Shown: positions 42,400 to 50,836 of the stretch, in pieces
Numbering within the stretch: the stretch's first letter is position 1
How the letters are laid out: each line of letters begins with the position of its first letter
Assembly (NCBI RefSeq): GCF_044377035.1
Contig: NZ_JBILJW010000015.1
Span: 16,597 to 80,596 of the forward strand
From: Silanimonas sp044377035
Lineage (GTDB): Bacteria > Pseudomonadota > Gammaproteobacteria > Xanthomonadales > Xanthomonadaceae
Direction of reading: 5' to 3'
Length of the DNA: 64,000 nt
The notes under the pieces: generated by a model
What the model was told of the DNA's origin: nothing
The model's input: the letters and a program-made list of their open reading frames with translations, nothing else
Databases searched by the model: none
Translations under genes and position numbers: made by a program

Positions 42400-42628
42400 C
42401 CGCGCCCGTGGGCAGCTGCGCAGAAAAGGGTCGAGCGAAGGCGCGCACCACACCCACCGCCAAGCCCTGCGGTTGGCAGTGCCCATCGAAACAGGCCCAT
42501 GGCGGCATGTCGAACAACGGCATCACGATCTCGGCCCGAGGCACCGGATCCGGAAGTCGCGCCGTCGAGGCGCTGCCGGCCGATGCCATGCCAAGGGCGA
42601 AAAGCAGAAAGGCGACAGGCCTGACCAT
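42400..42628 (-). pseudogene. Truncated 5' end of a periplasmic binding-protein gene
   Basis: An ATG at 42628 starts a signal peptide (MVRPVAFLLFALGMASAGSA) and about 50 residues with DMPPWACFDGHCQPQGLAVG. This resembles the intact binding protein at 50837-51682 (HLPPWAFHDADCHLTGIAVE). The similarity stops near 42400, where the CocE fragment begins in another frame. It looks like the remnant of a paralog that was truncated by a rearrangement. A short fusion product could still be translated. Confidence 0.6.
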
Positions 42629-42653
42629 AGCCCGTAGGTATGCCTGAAGCGAT

Positions 42654-42729
42654 TGGTGGGCCGTGATGGATTCGAACCATCGACCAACTAGTTAAAAGCC
42701 AGCTGCTCTACCGACTGAGCTAACGGCCC
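42654..42729 (-). tRNA. tRNA-Lys (UUU)
   Basis: Minus strand, 76 bases including an encoded CCA end. The acceptor stem GGGCCGT pairs with ACGGCCC, discriminator A. The D arm reads TAGCTCAGTCGGTAGAGCA, the anticodon loop is CTTTTAA (anticodon TTT), and the T arm contains GGTTCGAATCC. It follows queC in the same direction, near the tol-pal genes as in other gammaproteobacteria. Its 3' end borders the gene-remnant region. Confidence 0.97.
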
Positions 42730-42811
42730 ACCGAAACCTGTCCCGTCATCGCGACGGGGCGCGAAGTCTACCGCAAGCCCGGGCGCTTGGCAGCGCGGCG
42801 GGCCACCGCGT

Positions 42812-43537
42812 TCAGCGCGGCTGGTAGCGAGTCGTGTCCGGCGCGCCGGCCTTCACGAAGCCCTCGGCCCGAAGCCGGCAGGCGTCGCAGCGGCCGCAGG
42901 CACGGCCCTCGGCGTCGGCCTGGTAGCAGCTCACGGTCTGGGCGAAATCCACGCCAAGGCGCAGGCCCTCGACGACGATGTCGGCCTTCGACATCGCGAT
43001 CAGCGGCGCGTGCACCTTCAACCCGCCCTCTTCCACCCCGGCCTTGGTGGCGAGGTTGGCGAGGCGTTCGAACGCGGCGATGAACTCGGGGCGGCAGTCC
43101 GGGTACCCGGAGTAATCCACGGCATTGACGCCGCAGAACAGGTCGCGGGCGCCGAGCACTTCGGCCCAGCCCAGCGCCACCGACAGCATGATGGTGTTGC
43201 GCGCCGGCACGTAGGTGACGGGAATGCCCTCGCTGGGGCTCTCCGGCACGTCGATGTCGGCGGTCAGCGCCGAACCGCCGATGCTGCGCAGGTCCACCTC
43301 GACCACCTTGTGGGCCACCGCGCCCAAGCTCGCCGCGTTGCGCGCCGCCGCGTCGAGTTCCGCGGAATGCCGCTGGCCGTAACGCACCGACAGCGCATAG
43401 GTCTCGAAGCCTCGCGCACGGGCGATAGCCAGCACCACGGCCGAGTCCATGCCGCCGGAGACGAGCACGACTGCGCGCTTGCCGCGACCGTCCTGCGCCA
43501 TCGAGTCGGCACCCTCCGCACCTTGATTCATCGCCAT
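42812..43537 (-). CDS. queC: QueC, 7-cyano-7-deazaguanine synthase
   Basis: A 241-residue ATP-dependent enzyme that converts 7-carboxy-7-deazaguanine to preQ0 in queuosine synthesis. The PP-loop VVLVSGGMDSAVVL is near residues 22-35. TYVPARNTIMLSVAL and GVNAVDYSGYPDCRPEFI are family signatures. Four zinc cysteines lie near the C-terminus (SCYQADAEGRACGRCDACR). It follows queE by 12 bases. Confidence 0.96.
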   Translation of the reverse strand: MAMNQGAEGADSMAQDGRGKRAVVLVSGGMDSAVVLAIARARGFETYALSVRYGQRHSAELDAAARNAASLGAVAHKVVEVDLRSIGGSALTADIDVPESPSEGIPVTYVPARNTIMLSVALGWAEVLGARDLFCGVNAVDYSGYPDCRPEFIAAFERLANLATKAGVEEGGLKVHAPLIAMSKADIVVEGLRLGVDFAQTVSCYQADAEGRACGRCDACRLRAEGFVKAGAPDTTRYQPR

Positions 43538-43549
43538 GATTCCTCGTCC

Positions 43550-44254
43550 TCAGCGCCCGGGCTCATCGCCCCAAAGCTGCTTGTGCAACTGCAGCTGGAA
43601 ACGCACCGGCAGCCGGTCCGCAACGATCCAATCGGCCAATTCGCGCGGCGCCAGCTGCTCGAAGCTCGGCGAAAAGAGCACCTCGCAGCGCGACGCCAGC
43701 GCGTGCTCCGCCATCATCGTTTTCGCCCAGTCGTAGTCGGCGCGGCTGCACAGCACGAACTTCACCTGGTCCTTGGCCTGCAGCAGCGGCAGGTTCGGCA
43801 GCCGGTTGCGCTTCGCCTCACCGGAATCCGGGGTCTTCAGGTCGAGCACGATGGAAACGCGCGGGTCGACCTCCGAGATATCGAGGGCGCCGGACGTCTC
43901 GAGCGACACGTCGAAACCGGCGTCGCACAGGGCCTTCAGCAGCAGCAGGCAGCGCTTCTGCGCGAGCGGCTCGCCACCGGTGACACAGACATGGCGCACG
44001 CCGTGGGCACGGGCTTCGTCGACCAGGTCCGGGATGGATCGCCACTCACCGCCGTGGAAGGCGTAGGCGCTATCGCAATAGGTGCAGCGCAGCGGGCAAC
44101 CGGTCAGGCGGATGAACACCGTCGGCCAACCGACCGAACGGGATTCGCCCTGCAGGGAGAGAAAGACCTCGGTGATCTTCAGGCGTTCGGCCTGGACGAT
44201 CTCGGAGGGCCGCTCGCGATCGCCTGGCTGCTCGCGCAGGCGCGGAGCGGTCAT
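43550..44254 (-). CDS. queE: QueE, 7-carboxy-7-deazaguanine synthase
   Basis: A 234-residue radical-SAM enzyme that rearranges 6-carboxytetrahydropterin. The cluster motif is TGCPLRCTYCDS (C-x3-C-x2-C), preceded by ITEVFLSLQGES and followed by VCVTGGEPL for SAM binding. Pairs with QueC to feed queuosine modification of GUN-decoding tRNAs. Starts seven bases after the cpoB stop. Confidence 0.96.
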   Translation of the reverse strand: MTAPRLREQPGDRERPSEIVQAERLKITEVFLSLQGESRSVGWPTVFIRLTGCPLRCTYCDSAYAFHGGEWRSIPDLVDEARAHGVRHVCVTGGEPLAQKRCLLLLKALCDAGFDVSLETSGALDISEVDPRVSIVLDLKTPDSGEAKRNRLPNLPLLQAKDQVKFVLCSRADYDWAKTMMAEHALASRCEVLFSPSFEQLAPRELADWIVADRLPVRFQLQLHKQLWGDEPGR

Positions 44255-44261
44255 CGGGGCC

Positions 44262-45116
44262 TCAGCCGGCGTCCAGCGCGAGGGAGCGCAGACGGCTTTG
44301 GGCGAGACGCGCGGCGTCGCTGCCCGGGTAGCGCGCGATCACGTCGCGCAGCGTCGCTTCGCCCTGCGGCGCGCGGCCGAGCTCGAACTGGCAATAGCCG
44401 AGCTTGAGCAGCGCGTCGGGCGCCTTGGCCGAATCCGGGAAGGCCTGCAGCAGGCTCTCGAAGGCCGTCAAGGCGACATCGTAGTTCTGGGTGACGTAAT
44501 AGCTCTCGCCGAGCCAGTACCAGGCGTTCGGCGCCAGCGTGCCGGCCGGGTAGGCCTCCAGGTAGGCCTGGAAGCGGCGCGACGCTTCGGCGTACTCGCC
44601 GTCGCGCAGGGCCTGAAAGGCACTGTCGTACATGGGCCGCTCGCCGGCCGGATCGGCCGGGGCCGGGGCACCGGTCGCGACATCGGCGACCACGCCACGC
44701 GGCGCAGCGGGGGCGGCGATGCCGGGGGCGGCGTCCACCGGGGCGGCAGGGGTCTCTGCGGGCGTGGGAGCACCGCCGTCAGCGCCTGCCGGCGTGGCAG
44801 CCGTTCCGGCCGCCGGGGCCGAGCCGCCTTCGAGGCGACCCAGCCGGGAATCGAGGTCGATGTACTGCTCGCGAGCCGCCTGCTTGAGCTGGGCGTTCTC
44901 GTTCTGCAGTTGTTCGACGAGGCCACGCAGCGAGGCGACTTCCTGCTGCAGGGCGTTGAGACGGTTCAGCGTCTCGATGTTGGCTTGCGCGTTGTTCTGC
45001 GACGCCGCTTGGGCCTCGAGGCGCTCGACGCGCTCGGCAAGGCTGGCGCGCTGCGCCGAAACCGAAGTGGCGGCCCCGAGGGCCGCCCCCACGACTGCGA
45101 GCTTCAAGGCACGCAA
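44262..45116 (-). CDS. cpoB: CpoB (YbgF), Tol-Pal system coordinator
   Basis: A 284-residue periplasmic protein. A signal peptide (cleavage near VGAALGAATSVSAQ) precedes an N-terminal coiled coil (ERVERLEAQAASQNNAQANI; LNALQQEVASLRGLVEQLQN) that trimerises in the family. After a Pro/Ala-rich linker come C-terminal TPRs (YDSAFQALRDGEYAEASRRF; SYYVTQNYDVALTAFESLLQ). In E. coli it links PBP1B activity to outer-membrane constriction. Follows pal by 12 bases. Confidence 0.92.
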   Translation of the reverse strand: MRALKLAVVGAALGAATSVSAQRASLAERVERLEAQAASQNNAQANIETLNRLNALQQEVASLRGLVEQLQNENAQLKQAAREQYIDLDSRLGRLEGGSAPAAGTAATPAGADGGAPTPAETPAAPVDAAPGIAAPAAPRGVVADVATGAPAPADPAGERPMYDSAFQALRDGEYAEASRRFQAYLEAYPAGTLAPNAWYWLGESYYVTQNYDVALTAFESLLQAFPDSAKAPDALLKLGYCQFELGRAPQGEATLRDVIARYPGSDAARLAQSRLRSLALDAG

Positions 45117-45128
45117 GACCGGCTCCGC

Positions 45129-45635
45129 TTAGCGGGCGGTGTAGACGATCTCGACGCGGCGGTTCTTCGCCCACGCCTCTTCCGTCGACGCGGTGTCGAC
45201 CGGACGCTCTTCGCCGTACGAGACGACGGTCAGCTGGCCCGCCGAACCACCGGCCGCCTGCAGGGCGCCCGAGACGGCGTTGCCACGGCGCTCGCCGAGG
45301 CCGAGGTTGTACTCGCGCGAACCGCGCTCGTCAGCGTTGCCTTCCAGCGTGATGCGCGACTCCGGACGGTCCTGCAGGTACTTGGCGTGGCACGCCATGA
45401 TGGCCTGGAACTCCGGCTTGACGGCGTCCTGGTCGAAATCGAAGTACACGGTGCGCTGCTTCAGGCAGGCGTCGGTGTCCAGATCTTCCGGGCCGTACTT
45501 GCCGTCGTCGACGGCGGCCTGAGTGGCCGGCTGGGTCGGCTGGGTGGTCGGCTCGACCGGCACGGTCTTCTTGGTGCAGGCGGCGAGGCCGACGGCGATG
45601 GCAGCGACCAGCAGGACGCGGGTGGTGTTGTTCAT
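45129..45635 (-). CDS. pal: Pal, peptidoglycan-associated lipoprotein
   Basis: A 168-residue outer-membrane lipoprotein. The lipobox is VGLAAC, with Cys20 lipidated. A Pro/Thr/Gln linker leads to an OmpA-like peptidoglycan-binding domain (TVYFDFDQDAVKPEFQAIM; ITLEGNADERGSREYNLGLG; ERRGNAV). The start ATG at 45635 is preferred; an in-frame extension upstream to 45665 is not signal-peptide-like. Binds TolB and peptidoglycan. Confidence 0.96.
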   Translation of the reverse strand: MNNTTRVLLVAAIAVGLAACTKKTVPVEPTTQPTQPATQAAVDDGKYGPEDLDTDACLKQRTVYFDFDQDAVKPEFQAIMACHAKYLQDRPESRITLEGNADERGSREYNLGLGERRGNAVSGALQAAGGSAGQLTVVSYGEERPVDTASTEEAWAKNRRVEIVYTAR

Positions 45636-45706
45636 GGGTGGAACCTCGTTGGCAGTGAGTAGCAAAAAAGTGGAGCGTGAGCGGGGGTGCGGCAGGCCCG
45701 TCCTGT

Positions 45707-47023
45707 TTATCGTTGCCGGTACGGCGACCAGGCGGGCTCCCGGACGTCACCGTCGGTCAAAACCAAACGCTGCCGGACACGCGCATCGGCCGACACCGCA
45801 TACAGCACGCCCCGGCCGCCCTCTTTCGTGGCGTACAGAAGCATGCTGGCGTTGGGCGCGAAGCTGGGAGACTCGTCCAGGTTGCCCGGCGACAAGGTCT
45901 GCCAACGGGGCTGGGCGAGGCTGCGGTCCAGTACCGCAATACGATAAACGTTCCTGTTTCCCTGCGCCATAGCGAATTTTTTACCATCGAAGGCCACGGA
46001 CGCCTTGGCGTTGTAGTCCCCTTCGAAGGTCAGGCGGGTCGGCTCCCCCCCGGTGACGGGCACCTGGTAGAGCTGGGGCCGGCCGGCGCGGTCGGACGTG
46101 AAGACCAGGCTCTGGCCGTCCGGGGTCCAGACCGCCTCGGTGTCGATGGAGAAATGGCGGGTGATCTGGGTCAGGGCCTTCGAGCCCAGGTCCATCACGT
46201 AGATCTCGGGGTTGCCGGTCCGCGACAGCGTCAGGGCCAGCTTGGTGCCGTCCGGGCTGAAGCTGGGGGCGCCGTTGATGCCCCGGAAGCTCGCCACCAC
46301 TTCGCGGGCGCCGGTGGTCAGCTCCTGGATGTAGATGGTCGAGTTGCCGCGCTCGAAGCTGACGTAGGCGAGGCGGCGGCCGTCCGGCGCCCAGGCCGGC
46401 GACATCAGCGGCTCGCGCGAGCGGACGACCGTCTGCGGGTTGAAACCGTCGGCATCGGCGACCATCAGGGCGTACTGCTGGTTCGGGTGGCGGCCCGAGG
46501 CGGTCACGTAGGCGATGCGGGTCCAGAAGGCGCCGCGGACGCCGAGGATCTTCTCGTAGACCTGGTCGGCGATCTGGTGGGCGATGTCGCGCATGCCGCG
46601 CACCCGGCCGGTCATGGCCAGGCCCAGCAGACGCTCCTGCTTGGCCACGTCGTACAGCTCGTACTCGACGCGGTAACCGCCGTCCGGGGCGTCCAGCACG
46701 CGACCGACGACGATGAAGTCCTGCTTAAGCACGCGCCAGGTCGGGAACTGGATCTCGCTGCCGCGGATCGGCTTCTCGATGATGTTGGCGTCCGGCAGGG
46801 TGCGGAACTGGCCCGAGCGGTTCAGGTCAGCGGCGATGACCGCGGCGACGTCGGTGTCCGGGGCGACGTTCGTGCCCAGGTAGGGCATCGGCACGACGGT
46901 GATCGGCAGGGCCGCGGCGTTGCCGCCAACGATGTCGATTTCCAGCGTCTGCGCGCGCGACGCGAAGGGCAGCGTCAGCAGGGCGAAGGCGAGCAGGACG
47001 AGGGAAGCAAGGGTTCGCGTCAT
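45707..47023 (-). CDS. tolB: TolB, periplasmic beta-propeller of the Tol-Pal system
   Basis: A 438-residue secreted protein. A signal peptide (residues about 1-24) and an N-terminal domain precede a six-bladed propeller with WD-like repeats such as SREPLMSPAWAPDGRRLAYV, FRGINGAPSFSPDGTKLALT and SIDTEAVWTPDGQSLVFTSD. Connects Pal in the outer membrane to TolA. Separated from pal by 71 bases and from tolA by 92 bases. Confidence 0.96.
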   Translation of the reverse strand: MTRTLASLVLLAFALLTLPFASRAQTLEIDIVGGNAAALPITVVPMPYLGTNVAPDTDVAAVIAADLNRSGQFRTLPDANIIEKPIRGSEIQFPTWRVLKQDFIVVGRVLDAPDGGYRVEYELYDVAKQERLLGLAMTGRVRGMRDIAHQIADQVYEKILGVRGAFWTRIAYVTASGRHPNQQYALMVADADGFNPQTVVRSREPLMSPAWAPDGRRLAYVSFERGNSTIYIQELTTGAREVVASFRGINGAPSFSPDGTKLALTLSRTGNPEIYVMDLGSKALTQITRHFSIDTEAVWTPDGQSLVFTSDRAGRPQLYQVPVTGGEPTRLTFEGDYNAKASVAFDGKKFAMAQGNRNVYRIAVLDRSLAQPRWQTLSPGNLDESPSFAPNASMLLYATKEGGRGVLYAVSADARVRQRLVLTDGDVREPAWSPYRQR

Positions 47024-47115
47024 GGCTGGGGTTCCAAAAGCCGTCAGGCGGCGCGCGCGGAGTGTACGGGGTCGGAGAAAGAGATAGCCGCTGTTGGCTG
47101 AACGCCGGTGCAGCC

Positions 47116-48072
47116 TCAGTCCGCCGGCTGGAAGTTGAGGCCGAGGCGACGCTCGAACACGTCCTCGAAACCGGCGTAGGGCAGCGGCGAGGCCGCGAAC
47201 ACGGCGCGCTCCAGCGAATCGCGGCCGAGGGCGTCGTAAGGGCAGGTCGGATCGACGTCGGCGCTGATCACCTCGCCGCCCGGGATCTGGACGATGACGA
47301 TGCGGCAGCGCTGCCCGGCGGGGATGGTCTCGGGGCGACGCCAGTTACGCTCGACGGCGTTCTGGATGGCCAGCACGTAGGCCGCCCGGAGGCTGGTATC
47401 CACGCCGTTGTTGCCGGCCATCGGCGTCGGCGTGGCCTCGCTCGGGGAGGCGGCGGGCTGCGGCGACGGCGGCTGGCGGGCGGCGAGGTCCTGCCGCTGC
47501 TGGTCGCGCTGCTCTTCCATGCGGGTCTGGTTGGCGGCTTGCTCGCGCTGGGTGCGCAGGGCGGCCAAGCGCTTCAGGCGCTCGAGTTGCTGCGCGGACA
47601 GGCGCTGCCGCTCCTCGGGCGTGGTCTGCGGCGGGCGCTCTGTCAGGTCGACCTGCTCTTCGCGACGACGCTCTTCCTGCTCACGCGGGGCCGGCGGCTC
47701 GGGCGACACGGCGTCGCGGGACGCGCGATCCTGGTCGCGGGTGTCGGGCACGGCCTGCGGGGTCTGCGGCGTGGGCTGCGGTTCGACCACCGCATCCTGT
47801 GGGGTGGGCTCGGGCTCCGGCTGAGGCGGCGGGGCGGCCTCTTCTTCGACCGGCTCCGGGGCGGCCGGCGGCGGCGTGGCGGCGCTCGGGCGCTCGCGGT
47901 CGCGCACGGGCGCGGCCTGCACCAGTTCGACTTCGATCGGCGGGCCGGCGACGGACAGCACCTCGGGTGCCGGGGTCCACAGCCAGGCGACGAACATCAG
48001 GACGACGACGAGCAGGTGCAGGCCGACCGCCAGGCCGACCGCAATGCCCGTGTCTTCGGGACGCTCGCGCAT
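47116..48072 (-). CDS. tolA: TolA, energy-transducing envelope protein
   Basis: A 318-residue protein with one N-terminal membrane helix (VGLAVGLHLLVVVLMFVAWL), a Pro/Glu/Arg-rich and helical middle region (REQEERRREEQVDL; QREQAANQTRMEEQRDQQRQ), and a C-terminal TolA-III-like domain with RAAYVLAIQNAVERNWRRPE and IPAGQRCRIVIVQIPGGEVI. TolQR drive its movement. Its ATG overlaps the tolR stop by one base. Confidence 0.93.
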   Translation of the reverse strand: MRERPEDTGIAVGLAVGLHLLVVVLMFVAWLWTPAPEVLSVAGPPIEVELVQAAPVRDRERPSAATPPPAAPEPVEEEAAPPPQPEPEPTPQDAVVEPQPTPQTPQAVPDTRDQDRASRDAVSPEPPAPREQEERRREEQVDLTERPPQTTPEERQRLSAQQLERLKRLAALRTQREQAANQTRMEEQRDQQRQDLAARQPPSPQPAASPSEATPTPMAGNNGVDTSLRAAYVLAIQNAVERNWRRPETIPAGQRCRIVIVQIPGGEVISADVDPTCPYDALGRDSLERAVFAASPLPYAGFEDVFERRLGLNFQPAD

Positions 48073-48509
48073 CAGCGCTCCGTGGCCCGCGGCTCGCTCA
48101 TCAGGGCGGCCTTGGAGACACCAGCGCCCTGCAGCAGCTCCATGGCCTCCATCACCGTCTGGTACTGGAGTTCACGATGCGCCGCGACGAACACCGGCGT
48201 CTGCGGGTTCTGCGCCACGAAGGCGCGGATGCGGTTGCCCAGTTCCTCGCGCGACATCGGCGTGTCGGCGCCGTCGCCGAGCTTCAGCGAATAACTCCCG
48301 TCGAGGGCGATGGAGACGACGACGGGATCCTGCGTCTGCTCAACGGTCCGCTGATTCGTCTGCGGCAGACTGACCTCGACGCCGAGGTTCATCACCGAGG
48401 CGGTGATCATGAAGATGACGAGCAGCACGAGCATCACGTCGATGTACGGGACGACGTTGATCTCGGCCTTGAGCTTGCGCTTCTTGTGGCGGTTGCTGAA
48501 CGCGGCCAT
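48072..48509 (-). CDS. tolR: TolR, proton-channel subunit of the Tol motor
   Basis: A 145-residue ExbD/TolR-family protein. It has one membrane helix (INVVPYIDVMLVLLVIFMIT) in which the Asp of YIDVMLVLL is the expected proton-channel residue, and a periplasmic dimerisation domain. Overlaps tolA by one base and lies 33 bases after tolQ. Confidence 0.95.
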   Translation of the reverse strand: MAAFSNRHKKRKLKAEINVVPYIDVMLVLLVIFMITASVMNLGVEVSLPQTNQRTVEQTQDPVVVSIALDGSYSLKLGDGADTPMSREELGNRIRAFVAQNPQTPVFVAAHRELQYQTVMEAMELLQGAGVSKAALMSEPRATER

Positions 48510-48542
48510 GGGCCCTCCAACGGATGAGGCGGGGGCTTGGGG

Positions 48543-49322
48543 TCAGGGCTCGTCGCTGCCGCCCTGGCGGGCGAGGATCGAGCTGAAGTCTTCGGCGAAG
48601 GCCTCGTAGCGCACGGTCAGGCGCTCGACGCGCGAGGCGTAGCGGTTGTAGGCCCACACGGCCGGGATGGCGGCGAACAGGCCGATCGCGGTGGCGATCA
48701 GGGCCTCGGAGATGTGCGGCGCGACCTGCGCCATCGTCGCCTGCTTGACGTTACCCAGCTCGTGGAAGGCGATCATGATTCCCCACACCGTGCCGACGAG
48801 GCCGACGTAGGGCGAGGTGGAGCCGATGTTCGCCAGCAGCTCGAGGTTGCGCTCGAGCTCGCCAGTCTCGCGGGCCAGCGTGGCGCGCATGGCGCGCTGT
48901 GCGCCCTCAAGCTGGGCGCGCGCGTCCATGCCCTTCTTCTGGCGCAGGCGGGTGAATTCGCGGAAGCCCGCCTCGAAGATGGCTTCCAGCCCCTCGACCA
49001 CGCGGTTGCGATCGGTGGCCGCGCGGTACAGCTGGTTGAGGTCGGCGCCCGACCAGAAGCGGTTCTCGAACTCGTTGGCTTCGGCGTCGGCGCGCTTGTA
49101 GACGCGCTGCTTGCGGAAAATGATCACCCAACTCAGCACCGAGGCGGCGACGAGCAGCAGCAGCACGAGCTGCACTGGCACGCTCGCCTTGAGGATCAGC
49201 GTGAAGTAGTTGATGCCCCCCGACACGGCGGCTTCCGTCGCGACCTCCGTGGCGGCCGCGGCGGCCTCCGGAGCAAGCGGCGTGGCAGCGGTGGCAGCGG
49301 CGAGGAAAGCGGTCGTCAGCAT
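48543..49322 (-). CDS. tolQ: TolQ, stator subunit of the Tol motor
   Basis: A 259-residue ExbB/TolQ-family inner-membrane protein. Three transmembrane helices are visible: residues about 50-72 (PVQLVLLLLVAASVLSWVII), about 165-190 (LLANIGSTSPYVGLVGTVWG, then IMIAFH) and about 205-230 (ALIATAIGLFAAIPAVWAYN). The N-terminus carries an extra Ala-rich, weakly hydrophobic stretch that is longer than in E. coli TolQ; a later start cannot be excluded. It overlaps ybgC by seven bases. Confidence 0.93.
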   Translation of the reverse strand: MLTTAFLAAATAATPLAPEAAAAATEVATEAAVSGGINYFTLILKASVPVQLVLLLLVAASVLSWVIIFRKQRVYKRADAEANEFENRFWSGADLNQLYRAATDRNRVVEGLEAIFEAGFREFTRLRQKKGMDARAQLEGAQRAMRATLARETGELERNLELLANIGSTSPYVGLVGTVWGIMIAFHELGNVKQATMAQVAPHISEALIATAIGLFAAIPAVWAYNRYASRVERLTVRYEAFAEDFSSILARQGGSDEP

Positions 49323-49744
49323 GGGGCACCAGGGTTCGGCATCAGGTCGGCCAGCAGGCCGGCGGGGATTCGGGTGGGGCGGAAATCGGCGGCACGCAGG
49401 CAGGCGACTTCGACCTCGGCGGTGAGCAACGGGCGCTCGCCCAGCAGCACCGACTGTCGGCAGCGCAGGCTCGCGCCTTTCGCCTCGACCGGGGTGACGG
49501 TCACGGTGAGCAGGTCATCGAGCCGCGCCGGGCCGAGGAAATCGAGCCGCATCGCGCGCACCACCAGCAGCAGCCCACCTTCCCCGCGCAGCGTGGTCTG
49601 GTCGTACCCGGCGGCGCGCAGCCATTCGGTGCGCGCCCGCTCAAGGAACCGGACGTAGCTGGCGTGGTAGACGACCCCACCGGCATCGGTATCTTCCCAA
49701 TAGACCCTTAAGGTCAGGCTGAACGCGGGTCGATCAGCCGGCAT
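49316..49744 (-). CDS. ybgC: YbgC, hotdog-fold acyl-CoA thioesterase
   Basis: A 142-residue thioesterase of 4HBT type, normally first in the tol-pal operon. The catalytic motif is seen in YWEDTDAGGVVYHASYVRFL, where the Asp in DTDAGG is the active-site acid. It acts on acyl-CoA or acyl-ACP and may associate with phospholipid synthesis enzymes. The start overlaps the ruvB stop by 11 bases. Confidence 0.94.
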   Translation of the reverse strand: MPADRPAFSLTLRVYWEDTDAGGVVYHASYVRFLERARTEWLRAAGYDQTTLRGEGGLLLVVRAMRLDFLGPARLDDLLTVTVTPVEAKGASLRCRQSVLLGERPLLTAEVEVACLRAADFRPTRIPAGLLADLMPNPGAPC

Positions 49745-50771
49745 CGGCGTCGAACAGGTCGGGCGTGGCAGCGCCTCGCGGCGGCTTCAGGCCAAGCCAG
49801 GTCCACGCCTTCGGGGCGAGCATGCGACCGCGGGCCGTGCGCACGAGGAAGCCCTGCTGGATCAAGAAGGGCTCCACCACGTCCTCGAGCGTGCCGCGTT
49901 CTTCCGACAGCGCGGCAGCCAGCGATTCGACGCCCACCGGACCGCCGGCGAAGCTCTCGGCGATCGTCTGCAGCAGGCGACGGTCGAGGTCATCGAAGCC
50001 TTCCGGGTCGACCTTCAGCATCTTCATCGCCGCGTCGGCGATCGGCTTGGTAATCACGCCCTCGCCCTTCACTTGGGCGAAATCGCGCACACGGCGCAGC
50101 AGACGGTTGGCGATGCGCGGCGTGCCCCGGGCGCGCCGGGCGATCTCCGCCGCGCCTTCCGGATCACAGGCGATGCCGAGGATCTGCGACGAGCGCCGCA
50201 CGATGCGCGTGAGCTCTTCGGCGGTGTAGAACTCAAGGCGCTGCACGATGCCGAAGCGGTCGCGCAGCGGCGCGGTGAGCAGGCCCGCGCGGGTGGTCGC
50301 ACCGATAAGAGTGAAGGGCGGCAGGTCGAGCTTGATCGAGCGGGCCGCGGGGCCTTCGCCGATCATGATGTCGATCTGGTAGTCCTCCATCGCGGGATAC
50401 AGCACCTCTTCGACCATCGGTGAGAGGCGGTGGATCTCGTCGACGAACAGGACGTCGTGCGGCTGAAGGTTGGTGAGCAGGGCTGCGAGGTCACCGGCCT
50501 TCTCGATCACCGGGCCCGAGGTCTGGCGCAGGTTCACGCCCAGCTCGTTGGCGATGACGTGCGAGAGCGTGGTCTTGCCGAGGCCGGGCGGCCCGAAGAT
50601 CAGCACGTGGTCGAGTGCTTCGCCGCGCTGCTTGGCCGCCTGGATGTAGATCTGCATCTGCTCGCGCACGGCCTCCTGGCCGAGATACTCGGCGAGCGAC
50701 TTCGGGCGGATGCTGGCTTCGAGGGCTTCGTCCTCGGCGGTGGCGCCGGGCGAGACGGTGCGGGTGCTCAT
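49734..50771 (-). CDS. ruvB: RuvB, Holliday junction branch-migration motor
   Basis: A 345-residue AAA+ ATPase. Walker A GPPGLGKTTLSHVIANELG, Walker B VLFVDEIHRLSP, sensor 1 IGATTRAGLLTAPLRDRFG and arginine finger are present, then a C-terminal winged helix (EPFLIQQGFLVRTARGRMLA). It works with RuvA and RuvC. Unusually, ruvA is about 1 kb away with a + strand gene between. The start is ATG at 50771. Confidence 0.97.
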   Translation of the reverse strand: MSTRTVSPGATAEDEALEASIRPKSLAEYLGQEAVREQMQIYIQAAKQRGEALDHVLIFGPPGLGKTTLSHVIANELGVNLRQTSGPVIEKAGDLAALLTNLQPHDVLFVDEIHRLSPMVEEVLYPAMEDYQIDIMIGEGPAARSIKLDLPPFTLIGATTRAGLLTAPLRDRFGIVQRLEFYTAEELTRIVRRSSQILGIACDPEGAAEIARRARGTPRIANRLLRRVRDFAQVKGEGVITKPIADAAMKMLKVDPEGFDDLDRRLLQTIAESFAGGPVGVESLAAALSEERGTLEDVVEPFLIQQGFLVRTARGRMLAPKAWTWLGLKPPRGAATPDLFDADAG

Positions 50772-50836
50772 GGGCGTATATTCGCACGGCGCGTGAGACC
50801 GCCCGGGCTCGGCGCCCCCAACGCAGGGAGGCAGGC

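Noticed and set aside
42187..42628. EWWSSM in the remnant resembling SEWWDE of the 52.5-kb peptide and SEWWTT of CocE
   Set aside because: Only four residues are shared; the remnant's similarity to CocE there is weak and the peptide match is probably chance.
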